From Actinacidiphila glaucinigra (lineage in GTDB: Bacteria; Actinomycetota; Actinomycetes; Streptomycetales; Streptomycetaceae), in assembly GCF_900188405.1 (NCBI RefSeq), contig NZ_FZOF01000003.1, positions 372,001 through 436,000 of the forward strand: DNA of 64,000 nt, in the 5' to 3' direction. Shown piece by piece: positions 1 to 10,454 of this stretch (within the stretch, counting starts at the first letter, position 1; every line of letters starts with the position of its first letter). Position numbers and translations under genes: made by a program. A model generated the notes under the pieces. The model searched no databases. It was not told where the DNA came from and saw only the letters and a program-made list of their open reading frames with translations.

Positions 1-138
1 CTTGAACTCGGTGAGGTAGCCCTTGAAGCCCTCTTCACGGACGAGCAGGCGCGGGTCGACCACGGGCACGGCCGCCGAGGACGCGTCCTCGACCGCTGCC
101 ACCGCGTCCTTCTTTACGGTCTTCGACGTGTCGCTCAC
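1..138 (-). CDS. xylH: Sugar ABC transporter permease, N-terminal fragment (XylH-like)
   Basis: Only the first 46 codons lie in the window; the gene runs off the left edge. The start is GTG at 138 (reading MSDTSKTVKKDAVAAV), preceded by GGAGG. Its GTGA start overlaps the stop codon of the ATPase gene at 135, so the two are translationally coupled. The visible part is a charged cytoplasmic N-terminus ending FKGYLTEFK; no membrane segment is reached. The identity is inferred from order: binding protein, ATPase, then this gene is the xylF-xylG-xylH order found beside the Rok7B7 gene in Streptomyces coelicolor. A permease is the expected third member, but the sequence itself does not prove it. 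Confidence 0.72.
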   Translation of the reverse strand, partial: MSDTSKTVKKDAVAAVEDASSAAVPVVDPRLLVREEGFKGYLTEFK

Positions 139-914
139 TTTGCATCCTCCGTGCGCCGCGCCTGACGGCGGGTCACGGCGTTGTCCGTGGCGCCCGTGAT
201 CGCGGAGATGATTTCTTCCTGGGACGTGCTCTTGACGTCGAACACACCGTTGTTCCGACCGAGCCGCAGTACCGCCACCTTGTCGGCGACGGCCTTGACG
301 TCCACCATGTTGTGGCTGATGAGGATGACGGCGAGGCCACGCTGACGCAGCCGTTCCACCAGGTCGAGCACCTGGGCCGTCTGCTCCACACCGAGGGCGG
401 CGGTCGGCTCGTCGAGGATGACCAGCTTGGGGTCGCCGATCAGGGCGCGCGCGATGGCGACGACCTGCCGCTGACCACCCGACAGGCTGGCGATCGGGAT
501 GCGCACGCTGGGGATGCGGATCGACAGGGTGCTCAGCAGCTCCCTGGAACGCGCCTCCATGGCGACCTCGTCGATCACACCGGCGCGCTTGATCTCGCTG
601 CCGAGGTAGAGGTTGGCAACGACATCGAGGTTGTCGCAGAGCGCCAGGTCCTGGTAGACCGTCGCGATTCCGAAGCCCTGGGCGTCGTGCGGCTTGTTGA
701 TGCTGACCGCCTCGCCCTCCCACTCGATGACGCCTTCATCGATGGGGTGGACACCCGCGATCGTCTTGACCAGGGTCGACTTACCTGCGCCGTTGTCGCC
801 GACGAGCGCGACGACCTCACCGGCGTGGACCTCCAGGTCGACATCGGTGAGTGCCTGGACCGCACCGAATCGCTTGGAGACTCCGCGCAACGCCAGCACG
901 GGCGTAGCGGACAC
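135..914 (-). CDS. xylG: Sugar ABC transporter ATP-binding protein (XylG-like)
   Basis: A 259-residue ATPase expected to energise uptake of a pentose such as xylose at the inner face of the membrane. All ABC motifs are present: Walker A GDNGAGKST, signature LSGGQRQVVAIARAL, Walker B LVILDEPTAAL and H-loop ILISHNM. It has one nucleotide-binding domain, unlike the tandem two-domain XylG/RbsA of E. coli, so two copies presumably act together. An ATG at 923 touches an AAGGAG ribosome site with no spacing, whereas the GTG at 914 sits 8-9 bases after it; I chose 914. The gene follows xylF after a 196-base gap holding a large hairpin and overlaps the next gene. Substrate assignment to xylose is by context only. 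Confidence 0.85.
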   Translation of the reverse strand: MSATPVLALRGVSKRFGAVQALTDVDLEVHAGEVVALVGDNGAGKSTLVKTIAGVHPIDEGVIEWEGEAVSINKPHDAQGFGIATVYQDLALCDNLDVVANLYLGSEIKRAGVIDEVAMEARSRELLSTLSIRIPSVRIPIASLSGGQRQVVAIARALIGDPKLVILDEPTAALGVEQTAQVLDLVERLRQRGLAVILISHNMVDVKAVADKVAVLRLGRNNGVFDVKSTSQEEIISAITGATDNAVTRRQARRTEDAK

Positions 915-1018
915 GTGAACCATCTCCTTCGCCGCCTGACCGGCGGGGATGCCGCGCTTGGAGGGGCGCGGAGTTTTGTGCAAACTGCACAGCTTTACAT
1001 GAACGGGAGCGGACTGTC

Positions 1019-1072
1019 TGTCCGGCACCCGCCCCGTCAGCGGGGTCTGTTGGACGGGGCGGGCACCGGACA
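1019..1072 (-). promoter_or_regulatory. Large intercistronic hairpin between xylF and xylG
   Basis: Two 20-base arms (1019-1038 and 1053-1072) are complementary at 18 of 20 positions around a 14-base loop; the inner 11 pairs are all G-C rich. It lies 39 bases after the xylF stop on the transcribed minus strand, with no T-run after it. A likely role is partial termination or 3' protection of the xylF message, giving more binding protein than ATPase or permease. That role is inferred. Confidence 0.6.
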
Positions 1073-1110
1073 GGTTCGCGTGGCGGCCTCCGGGGGGAGG
1101 GCCTGCCGTG

Positions 1111-2214
1111 TTACTGGAGGCCGGCGGCCTTGCAGGCCTTGGCGAACTCGGCCGTGCAGATCTCCTCGACGGACCACAGCTTGTCGGCGACGACCGTGTC
1201 CTTGACGTTGGCCTTGGTCACCGAGACCGGGGTCAGCAGCTGGGACGGGACCTTGTCACCGGAACCGCTGGTCAGCGAGGTGGTGGCCAGCGAGTCGATG
1301 GCCTTGCCCTCGATCAGGTTGACCGCGAGCTGGGCAGCGGCGTCGGCCTCGGGCTTGAACGCCTTGTAGACCGTGCTGGACTGGGTGCCCGCGATGATCC
1401 GCTGGATGCCCGCGAGTTCGGCGTCCTGACCGGTCAGCGGGATGCCGCTGATGCCGGCGCCCTTGAGGGCGGTGGCGATGCCGCCGGCCATGCCGTCGTT
1501 CGCGGCGTAGACGCCCGCGATCTTCTTGGCGCCGATCTGGGTGATGGCCGCCGTCACCTTCTGGTTGGCGACGGTGTCCTTCCACAGACCGCTCTGCTCG
1601 TAGGCGATCTTGACCTTGCCGTCGAGCACCTTGTGGGCGCCCGCCTTGAACATCGCGGCGTTCGGGTCGGCGTCGTCACCGTTGATCATGACGACGTTCG
1701 CCGACGGCTTGGCCTTGGCGCCGAGCGAGTCGAGGAGCGCCTGGCCCTGCAGCTCGCCGACCTTCTCGTTGTCGAAGGAGACGTACGCGGAGACCGGGCC
1801 CTGTGCGAGGCGGTCGTAGGCGATGACCTTGATGCCCTTGTCGACGGCCGACTGGACGGAGGTCTTGATGGCAGCGGCGTCCTGGGCGCTGATCACGATC
1901 ACCTTGACACCCTTGGTGATCATGGTGCTGACCTGCTGGGCCTGCTTGCCGGAGTCGCCCGCGGCGTTCGCGTACTGTACGTCGCAGTCGGCGCACAGCT
2001 CCTTGACCTTGGCCTCGAACAGCGGCTTGTCGAACTTGTCGTAGCGCGCGGTGACGCTGTCGGGAAGCAGCAGACCGATGGTCTTGCTCTTGCTGCCGGT
2101 GCTGCTGCTGCCGCCGTCCGCCTTGTCGTCGCCGGCCTTGCCGCACGCAGCAACGGAAAGGGCCATGGAGACGGCCGCGGTGCCGATCACGACGCGACGC
2201 ATCATTGCGTTCAT
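1111..2214 (-). CDS. xylF: Sugar ABC transporter substrate-binding lipoprotein (XylF-like)
   Basis: A 367-residue extracellular sugar-binding protein of the periplasmic-binding-protein 4 type (ribose/xylose family). The N-terminus has a lipoprotein signal: MNAMMRRVV, a hydrophobic stretch, then the lipobox SVAAC with Cys24 as lipid anchor, followed by a Gly/Ser/Lys linker. The body shows the usual two-lobe pattern, with KTIGLLLPDS opening lobe one, VIVISAQDAAAI, and GVYAANDGMAGGIATAL near the hinge. A GGGAGG site lies 10 bases before the ATG at 2214. It is first in the xylFGH-like operon and downstream of the ROK regulator gene. Xylose is the ligand expected from synteny with the Streptomyces xylF locus; ribose or another pentose cannot be excluded. 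Confidence 0.82.
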   Translation of the reverse strand: MNAMMRRVVIGTAAVSMALSVAACGKAGDDKADGGSSSTGSKSKTIGLLLPDSVTARYDKFDKPLFEAKVKELCADCDVQYANAAGDSGKQAQQVSTMITKGVKVIVISAQDAAAIKTSVQSAVDKGIKVIAYDRLAQGPVSAYVSFDNEKVGELQGQALLDSLGAKAKPSANVVMINGDDADPNAAMFKAGAHKVLDGKVKIAYEQSGLWKDTVANQKVTAAITQIGAKKIAGVYAANDGMAGGIATALKGAGISGIPLTGQDAELAGIQRIIAGTQSSTVYKAFKPEADAAAQLAVNLIEGKAIDSLATTSLTSGSGDKVPSQLLTPVSVTKANVKDTVVADKLWSVEEICTAEFAKACKAAGLQ

Positions 2215-2286
2215 GTGGGGTTGCCTCCCTGACAGGGCCGCAAAAGACAGCGGCCGAGGTGAGCGTGAGTCAACTCGGCAACAGCC

Positions 2287-2309
2287 TTGACGTCAAGAAG
2301 TAAATACTT
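2287..2309 (-). promoter_or_regulatory. AT-rich palindromes upstream of xylF (candidate operator)
   Basis: The 146-base gap upstream of xylF holds a perfect 10-bp palindrome TTGACGTCAA (2287-2296) followed at once by AAGTAAATACTT (2298-2309), an inverted repeat of AAGTA/TACTT around two bases. Both lie about 75-95 bases before the xylF start in otherwise GC-rich DNA, so they are plausible regulator sites. I cannot say which protein binds. Confidence 0.4.
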
Positions 2310-2360
2310 AACGAGATGGCAACGGTGCGTTTCGTTATCTAGATGAACGCAGAGTGATCT

Positions 2361-3563
2361 CTACGACACAGCAACCGCTGCGGGAACATTAGCATCCAAA
2401 AGGGTCGAATCCCCCACCTCGCTGAGGGCCAGCGCCAGGGCGCCCAGCACCTCGGCGCGGGCCCCCAGGCCCCCCGAGACAACGGAGAGGCGGCGCGCCG
2501 CACTGGGGATCGCGTAGCGTGCCACAGATTCCCTGAGGGGCGCGAGGACCAGCTCCCCGGCCTCGGCGAGATCGCCGCCGAGCACCACCCGGCTCGGGTT
2601 CAAGAGGTTGGCGAGGCTGGCGACGCCCATGCCGATGTGCCGGCCGACGTCGGCGATGACCCGGCGGCAGCCCGGGTCTCCCTCCCGGCCCAGCTGCACC
2701 ATGCGCGCCAGGGTGAGGTCGGGGCCGTGGCTGCCGCGCAGCAGGTCCAGAACGTAGCGGGCGGCGGTGAAGGTCTCCAGGCAGCCGCGGTTGCCGCAGC
2801 GGCACACCGGGCCGGACTCGTCCAGCGTGATGTGGCCGATCTCGCCCGCGGTGCCGCCGGGGCCGCGGTAGATGCGGCCGTCGATCACCAGCCCGGCGCC
2901 CACGCCGCTGGCCACCTTGATGTACGCCAGGTCCTTCACCCCCCGGCCGCCGCCCCAGACGAGTTCGCCGAGGGCGCCGAGGTTGGCATCGTTGTCCACC
3001 TGGACCGGCATGCGCAGCCGCTCGGCGAGTTCCTGGCGCGGGTTGATGCCGCCCCACCCCGGCAGGATGGCGGTGGACCCCAGCGCGCCGGTCTCCACGT
3101 CGATCGGGCCCGGCACGCCGAGTCCGACGCCGATCACCTTGTCGGCGCCGATGCCGCTGGACTCGATCAGCCGCGCGACCAGCTGCTCGGCCCGGTCGAA
3201 GCCCTCGGAGGCCGAGGCGTCCACGTCGATGGGCTCGGACTGCTCGGCGAGCACCTGGTGGGCCAGGTTGCCGACCGCCACCCGCAGGTGGGAGTGCCCG
3301 AAGTCGACGCCGACGACGACGCCCGCGTCACCGGACAGCGCGACCGCGCGGGCCCGGCGCCCTCCCGAGGAGGTGGGGGTGACCTGTACCGTCCCGTTGT
3401 CCCGCAGTTCGCGGACGATGTTGGAGACCGTCGCGGCGGACAGCCCCGTCGTACGGGCGATCTCCGCCTGCGTCAGCGAACCCGCAAGGCGTACGGCCCG
3501 GACCACCCGCTCGAGGTTGGCCCGGTGCAGCGACGACTGGGATCCCGGAGTCTCCACGACCAT
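2361..3563 (-). CDS. ROK-family transcriptional regulator (Rok7B7-like)
   Basis: A 400-residue regulator with an N-terminal winged helix (residues about 15-75; LTQAEIARTTGLSAATVSN is the recognition region) and a C-terminal ROK sugar-kinase-like domain. The domain carries VVVGVDFGHSHL near its start and the zinc site CRCGNRGCLE. Its place between xylFGH-type and ngcEFG-type transporter genes is the position of Rok7B7 (SCO6008) in S. coelicolor, a regulator linked to xylose transport and antibiotic production. The ATG at 3563 follows AGGAG with 4 bases between; the GTG two codons later (3557) has better spacing and is an alternative. A 10-bp-arm inverted repeat lies 68 bases upstream and may serve autoregulation. 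The effector sugar is not evident. Confidence 0.9.
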   Translation of the reverse strand: MVVETPGSQSSLHRANLERVVRAVRLAGSLTQAEIARTTGLSAATVSNIVRELRDNGTVQVTPTSSGGRRARAVALSGDAGVVVGVDFGHSHLRVAVGNLAHQVLAEQSEPIDVDASASEGFDRAEQLVARLIESSGIGADKVIGVGLGVPGPIDVETGALGSTAILPGWGGINPRQELAERLRMPVQVDNDANLGALGELVWGGGRGVKDLAYIKVASGVGAGLVIDGRIYRGPGGTAGEIGHITLDESGPVCRCGNRGCLETFTAARYVLDLLRGSHGPDLTLARMVQLGREGDPGCRRVIADVGRHIGMGVASLANLLNPSRVVLGGDLAEAGELVLAPLRESVARYAIPSAARRLSVVSGGLGARAEVLGALALALSEVGDSTLLDANVPAAVAVS

Positions 3564-3630
3564 TCCACTCCTGCCGAACCGGACGGGAGCCACGCCGATG
3601 AGACCCCGTCGTCTACAACATGTGAACTCT

Positions 3631-3652
3631 AAGCAAGCCTTTAGGCTCGCTT
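3631..3652. promoter_or_regulatory. Inverted repeat upstream of the ROK gene (candidate operator)
   Basis: AAGCAAGCCT (3631-3640), spacer TT, then AGGCTCGCTT (3643-3652): the arms match at 9 of 10 positions. It sits 68 bases before the ROK start codon, the usual place for a self-regulatory operator. No second copy is evident before xylF or ngcE. Confidence 0.5.
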
Positions 3653-3701
3653 CCCGTCAAGGGGCAGAACCAGACCGCTGACCGAATGCCCGAAAAATCC
3701 A

Positions 3702-3732
3702 GAAGCGGCCCCGCATACGGCGGGACCGCTTC
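3702..3732 (-). terminator. Rho-independent terminator of ngcEFG
   Basis: Arms GAAGCGGCCCCGC (3702-3714) and GCGGGACCGCTTC (3720-3732) pair at 12 of 13 positions around a 5-base loop. Reading the minus strand, the stem is followed by TCTGGATTTTT, a T-run typical of intrinsic terminators. It lies 52 bases past the ngcG stop codon. Confidence 0.75.
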
Positions 3733-3783
3733 CGCTCCGCCGTCCGGACGACCGGACGGCGGCCACGTGGAGTGACCTTCCGG

Positions 3784-4719
3784 TTACTTCAAAGTGCCGG
3801 CCGTCAGACCCGCCTGCACCTGCCGCTGGAAGGAGAGGTAGACCACGAGCACCGGCAGCATCGCGATGGTCATGCCCGCGAAGAGCGCCGGGTAGTCACC
3901 GGAGTACCCCTGCTGCTGCGCCAGGTTGACCAGGCCCTGGGCCAGCATCGAGCGGTCCGGGTCGCTGCTGGACTGCTGCTGCATGAGGGTCATCGGCAGG
4001 ATGTACTGGTTCCACTGGCCCAGCACGTTGAAGATGCCCACGCTGATCAGGCCCGGCTTCGCCATCGGCAGCATGACCTGGAAGAAGGCCCGGGAGTGCG
4101 AACAGCCGTCGATCATGGCCGCCTCGTGCACCGCCGTGGGCAGGGTCCTGAAGAAGGAGTGCATGAAGAAGACGGTGAAGGGCAGCGAGTAGGCGATGTA
4201 GACCAGGATCAGGCCCTGGTAGGTGTTGAGCATGCCCAGGTTGCTGACCATGAAGAACAACGGCACGAGGGCGAGGTACACCGGGAACATCGCGCCGCCG
4301 ACGAACAGGTAGAAGATGATCCGGTTGCCGGGGAATTCGTAGCGCGCCAGCACGTACGCGGTCATCGACCCCAGCAGCATGGTCAGCGGGACCGAGAACA
4401 CCAGCACGATCACCGTGTTCACGAAGAACTCGCCGATGCCCTTCTCCCAGGCCCGGGAGAATGCGTCGAAGGACCAGTGCGAGGGCCAGGACCAGGCACT
4501 CGCGCCGATCTCCGTGTTGTTCTTGAAGGAGCCGAGGACGATCCATGCCAGCGGCAGGAGGATCATCACGCCCCAAAGGATCAGGAAACCGTGCGAGAAG
4601 ACGTTGAGCGTCGTGCCGCCGTCGGCGAAACGTTCCCGGTCCGTCTTCCTGCTGCCGATCGTGGTGGGCTGCCCCTTGAAGACCGGCACCGGAGTGGGCT
4701 GCTTGATGGGAGTGGCCAT
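3784..4719 (-). CDS. ngcG: Carbohydrate ABC transporter permease (NgcG-like)
   Basis: A 311-residue inner-membrane permease of the MalG class, expected to form with NgcF the channel for N-acetylglucosamine and N,N'-diacetylchitobiose. It has a polar N-terminal tail of about 40 residues, six hydrophobic segments beginning near HGFLILWGVMILLPLAW, and the EAA loop (EAAMIDGCSHSRAFFQVMLP) that docks on the shared ATPase. As is typical of Streptomyces MalFG-type operons, no ATPase gene is present; the multi-use MsiK ATPase encoded elsewhere would serve. It starts at ATG 4719, 16 bases after the ngcF stop, and ends before a good terminator. Assignment to ngcG rests on order and similarity of the binding protein to NgcE. 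Confidence 0.88.
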   Translation of the reverse strand: MATPIKQPTPVPVFKGQPTTIGSRKTDRERFADGGTTLNVFSHGFLILWGVMILLPLAWIVLGSFKNNTEIGASAWSWPSHWSFDAFSRAWEKGIGEFFVNTVIVLVFSVPLTMLLGSMTAYVLARYEFPGNRIIFYLFVGGAMFPVYLALVPLFFMVSNLGMLNTYQGLILVYIAYSLPFTVFFMHSFFRTLPTAVHEAAMIDGCSHSRAFFQVMLPMAKPGLISVGIFNVLGQWNQYILPMTLMQQQSSSDPDRSMLAQGLVNLAQQQGYSGDYPALFAGMTIAMLPVLVVYLSFQRQVQAGLTAGTLK

Positions 4720-4735
4720 GGGATGCGCTCCCCGC

Positions 4736-5668
4736 TCAGTACTCGATGCGATCGCGGCGGGAGACCCGCAGCGCGATGGCGGAAAGGATCAGGGTGAGGA
4801 AGAGGATGACGACGCCCATGGCACAGGCGTAGCCGCTCTTTCCGAAGGTGAGGAAGTTGCGCATCAGGTAGGTCGCCATGACCTCACCGTGGTAGTCCGG
4901 GCCGCCGCCGAAACTCGAACCCGGAGTGAGGACCGAGGCCAGCACGAAGAAGTCCATCGCGGCGATGGCGAGGTACACCCAGGCCGTCTGGACGCTGTCC
5001 CACAGCAGCGGGAGCGTCACCTTGAAGAAGGTCTGCAGGCGGCCGGCGCCGTCCAGCAGCGCGGCCTCGTAGATGTCCTTCGGAACTGACTGCATGGCCG
5101 CCGAGAACAGCACCAGGTAGAAACCGACACCCGCCCAGATCTGCACGCCGAGCAGGCACCACATCACCAGGTTGGGGCTGTTCAGCCATTCGACCGGGGC
5201 ACTCGGGTCCTGAAGGTGCAGTTTGATGAGGATGCCGTTCAGGAGGCCGCTTCCGTCACTGCGGTAGACCGCCTGGAAGAGCACGACGAGAATGGCGACG
5301 GAAAGCACCTGGGGAAAGAAGAAGACCACCTTGTAGAAGGCGGATCCGCGCACTCCGCGCACGCCCGTGGTACCGCCGCGGCCACCCACGTTGAGCATGA
5401 AGGCGAAGAAGAGCGCCAGCAGGATCGTGATCACCGGCAGGAAGACCAGCAGCAGCACGTTGTGCTGGAGCGCCTGCAGGAAGACGTGGTCCCCGAAGAG
5501 CTTGGTGTAATTCTCCAGGCCGACGAAGTGCATCTCCTGGGACTGGCCGGACCAGTCCGTCAGGGAATACCCGAACGTCTGGAGGTACGGCCAGATCACG
5601 AAGACGACGTAGAGCACGACCGGAATGACGAGGAATCCCGCGATGAACGGGTACTTGCGGTAACGCAT
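4736..5668 (-). CDS. ngcF: Carbohydrate ABC transporter permease (NgcF-like)
   Basis: A 310-residue permease of the MalF class, partner of the downstream NgcG-like protein. The first membrane segment is YPFIAGFLVIPVVLYVVFVI (residues about 6-25), followed by the external YSLTDW segment common in the family, then five more helices. The EAA loop is YEAALLDGAGRLQTFFKVTLP. The start ATG at 5668 follows CAGGAG with 7 bases between. The gene lies 102 bases after ngcE, the gap being almost filled by a nested hairpin. Substrate is inferred from the adjacent binding protein. Confidence 0.88.
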   Translation of the reverse strand: MRYRKYPFIAGFLVIPVVLYVVFVIWPYLQTFGYSLTDWSGQSQEMHFVGLENYTKLFGDHVFLQALQHNVLLLVFLPVITILLALFFAFMLNVGGRGGTTGVRGVRGSAFYKVVFFFPQVLSVAILVVLFQAVYRSDGSGLLNGILIKLHLQDPSAPVEWLNSPNLVMWCLLGVQIWAGVGFYLVLFSAAMQSVPKDIYEAALLDGAGRLQTFFKVTLPLLWDSVQTAWVYLAIAAMDFFVLASVLTPGSSFGGGPDYHGEVMATYLMRNFLTFGKSGYACAMGVVILFLTLILSAIALRVSRRDRIEY

Positions 5669-5697
5669 GGCGCTGCTCCTGCCATCGGGTAGACCGT

Positions 5698-5754
5698 CGC
5701 ACCGGGGCCCCGAACGCCCCCTGGACCATCAGGGGGCACCGGGGCCCCGGTGCG
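5698..5754 (-). promoter_or_regulatory. Nested hairpin between ngcE and ngcF
   Basis: An outer perfect 14-bp stem (5698-5711 with 5741-5754) encloses an inner perfect 8-bp stem GCCCCCTG/CAGGGGGC (5716-5723 with 5730-5737). It begins 17 bases after the ngcE stop codon on the minus strand and lacks a T-run. It probably stabilises the ngcE 3' end or lets only part of transcription through to the permease genes; this is inferred. Confidence 0.65.
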
Positions 5755-5770
5755 CAAGGGCCGGTGCGTA

Positions 5771-7165
5771 CTAAGAGCCCTTCTTGGCCTTCTCGGCCGC
5801 CGCCTTGACCCGCTTGAGCCAGTCGGCGGGCTTGATGCGCTTGGCCATCAGCTCGGCACTGGCGTTCTGCACGTCGGTGTCGAAGGCACTCTGCGTGTTG
5901 ATGTAGTTGTAGTTGAAGACGTTGGTGCCGGCCGCGGTGAGCGCGGTGACGGTGGACGCGGTGCCCGGGCGCAGCTGGACGTCGGAGCCGACGCCGTCCT
6001 TGAGCACGGTCAGCGAGTTGGCCGTCTGGGCGAACTTGCTCGACGCTTCCTTGGTGAGCATGATCCGCAGGAACTCCAGGCCGCCGGCCTGATTCTTGGC
6101 CTTCTTCGGGACGATGAAGGGCTCACCGGCGCCGGCCCGGATCGCCTCGAAGGGCAGCTTGTCGCCGTCCAGCGAGGGGATCGGCAGGAAGGTCATCTCG
6201 AAGTCCGAGGGGGTGGCCTTCAGCTGCTCGTTCTCCAGCCACGAACCGCAGGGGATGAAGGCGGCCTTGCCCTCGTTCCAGGCGGTCTGCGACTCGATGT
6301 GGGTCATGCCGTTGGTGCCGGGGAGCAGGTAGCCCTTGTCGGCGATCTGGTAGACGGCCTCGACGGCCGCCTTGGCGGCGGGATCGTCCCAGACGGTCGC
6401 GTCCATGTCGTCGATCCGCTTCACCAGGTCCGGACCGCCGTGCTTGGCGATGAGGTCCATGACCACGATGTTGATGTAGTACGGGTACTTGCCCTGGTGG
6501 GTGAAGGGCGCGATGCCGGACTTCTTGATCTCCTCGCACAGCGACATGAAGTCGGCCCAGGTCTTCGGCGCGGTCCAGCCCTTCTCCTTGAAGAGCTTGC
6601 CGGAGTACCACAGGCCCCAGACGGTGTAGATGTAGGACAGCTGGTACATCTTGCCGTCGTCGAAGCTGCCCGTCTCGATGGTGCCGGGCTGCAGGACGTC
6701 CCTGATCTTCTTGCTCGGGTCGTCGATGTAGGGCGCGTCGAGGAGCGGCGTGAGGTCGGTGAGCTGGCCGCTCTTGTAGAGCACGTCCAGCTTGATCTGC
6801 TGGGCGCCGGAGTCGTCGACGACGTCCGGCGGGTTGCCGGCGTTGAAGCGGGGCTGGAGCTTGCCGGTGATCTCCTGGGTGCCCAGGTGGCTGACCTTCG
6901 ACCCGGAGAACTTCTTCTTGTAGATCTTCTCGAACTCGATGGCGTACGCGTCCCCGTAGCCGCCCTTGAAGATCACGACGTCCAGAGGGGCGTCGTTGGC
7001 CACGCCGAAGGGGTTCTCCTTGGACTTCTCGCCCTTATCGGTGCCCTTGTCGTTGCCGCTGCCGCTGGACGCACAGGCACTCAGCAGACCCGCGGCGGGA
7101 GCGGCCAACAGGCCCACCGCTGCGGCCCGCTTGATCAGATCACGCCGGTTGACGTCGGATCTCAT
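5771..7165 (-). CDS. ngcE: N-acetylglucosamine/chitobiose-binding lipoprotein (NgcE-like)
   Basis: A 464-residue solute-binding protein of the extracellular family 1 type, resembling NgcE of Streptomyces, which binds N-acetylglucosamine and N,N'-diacetylchitobiose outside the membrane. The signal has a twin-arginine motif NRRDLIK, a hydrophobic core and the lipobox LSAC, so it looks like a Tat-exported lipoprotein; a Gly/Ser/Lys linker follows. Ligand-domain landmarks are DVVIFKGGYGDAYAIEFEK and WLENEQLKATPSDFEMTF. The ATG at 7165 follows GAGGAC by about 7 bases; an in-frame extension to 7231 would bury the signal and is rejected. A DasR-like site lies about 117 bases upstream, fitting chitin-sugar control. 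Confidence 0.9.
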   Translation of the reverse strand: MRSDVNRRDLIKRAAAVGLLAAPAAGLLSACASSGSGNDKGTDKGEKSKENPFGVANDAPLDVVIFKGGYGDAYAIEFEKIYKKKFSGSKVSHLGTQEITGKLQPRFNAGNPPDVVDDSGAQQIKLDVLYKSGQLTDLTPLLDAPYIDDPSKKIRDVLQPGTIETGSFDDGKMYQLSYIYTVWGLWYSGKLFKEKGWTAPKTWADFMSLCEEIKKSGIAPFTHQGKYPYYINIVVMDLIAKHGGPDLVKRIDDMDATVWDDPAAKAAVEAVYQIADKGYLLPGTNGMTHIESQTAWNEGKAAFIPCGSWLENEQLKATPSDFEMTFLPIPSLDGDKLPFEAIRAGAGEPFIVPKKAKNQAGGLEFLRIMLTKEASSKFAQTANSLTVLKDGVGSDVQLRPGTASTVTALTAAGTNVFNYNYINTQSAFDTDVQNASAELMAKRIKPADWLKRVKAAAEKAKKGS

Positions 7166-7281
7166 GCTCAAGTCCTCACCTTCTCCAGGACCCATGCGGT
7201 GCGGAGTTGAATCTGTGCACGGGCCACGCACCCGTTGTTCCCCCCGCGCAAGCCCACGTTCAGCGGGCCTCCTGGACGCCG

Positions 7282-7297
7282 ACAGGTATAGTCCACT
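7282..7297. promoter_or_regulatory. Candidate DasR-responsive element upstream of ngcE
   Basis: ACAGGTATAGTCCACT matches 13 of 16 positions of the published dre consensus A(C/G)TGGTCTAGACCA(C/G)T, keeping both half-site cores GGT and CCA. It lies 117 bases before the ngcE start. In S. coelicolor, DasR, the GntR-family regulator of GlcNAc metabolism, controls the ngc operon, so the site is in the expected place. Confidence 0.65.
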
Positions 7298-7369
7298 TCC
7301 CGCGAGGTGGGCAAGGTCATGCGCGCTTTTGACGGACAGCTTTCCCTAGTTGAGACCTGCCGGTAACGC

Positions 7370-7408
7370 GAACGGGCCCGCACCCCCGGCAGGGGTGCGG
7401 GCCCGTTC
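7370..7408 (-). terminator. Terminator downstream of acnA
   Basis: A perfect 17-bp stem (7370-7386 with 7392-7408) around the loop CGGCA, ending 24 bases past the acnA stop. There is no clear T-run, as is common for strong GC-rich Streptomyces terminators. Confidence 0.75.
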
Positions 7409-7431
7409 ACCGGGTCCGGACGCGGTGATCC

Positions 7432-10212
<2,781 letters not shown>

Positions 10213-10213
10213 C

Positions 10214-10247
10214 TAAGGTAAGGCTAACTAAGGGGAGCCTTACCCCT
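10214..10247. promoter_or_regulatory. Iron-box-like sequence upstream of acnA
   Basis: Positions 10214-10232 match the DmdR1/IdeR iron-box consensus (TTAGGTTAGGCTAACCTAA) at 14 of 19. A second, weaker match (12 of 19) overlaps at 10229-10247, offset 15 bases, as in double DtxR-family sites. It lies 68 bases before the acnA start. Iron control of an iron-sulphur aconitase is reasonable but unproven here. Confidence 0.5.
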
Positions 10248-10272
10248 GGCGGCAGCGGTGCGCCTTGGCAGA

Positions 10273-10290
10273 TATCTCGATGTCGAGATA
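10273..10290. promoter_or_regulatory. Perfect palindrome upstream of acnA (possible TamR-type operator)
   Basis: TATCTCGA-TG-TCGAGATA has two perfect 8-base arms and lies 127 bases before the acnA start. The symmetry and AT ends suit a MarR/TetR-type dimer. The MarR-family regulator TamR is known to act at the acnA promoter of S. coelicolor; whether this is its site is inference. Confidence 0.55.
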
Positions 10291-10359
10291 ACTCTAATAC
10301 ATCACCGCTGCCGGGTCATGCGCCGGGCCGTCTGTGTGCGGCATCACGCCCCTTCCGTA

Positions 10360-10416
10360 CGCCGAGGACCCTGTTCCCGCGCAGGCGCAGCCTGCGCGGG
10401 AACAGGGTCCTCGGCG
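10360..10416 (-). terminator. Very long perfect hairpin terminator
   Basis: A perfect 27-bp stem (10360-10386 with 10390-10416) with a 3-base loop. It lies 39 bases past the stop of the PEP mutase-like gene on the minus strand and isolates it from the acnA promoter. No T-run follows. Confidence 0.75.
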
Positions 10417-10454
10417 TGATCCCCGGACGTCACACCGGGGGCGGGGCCCCGCCG

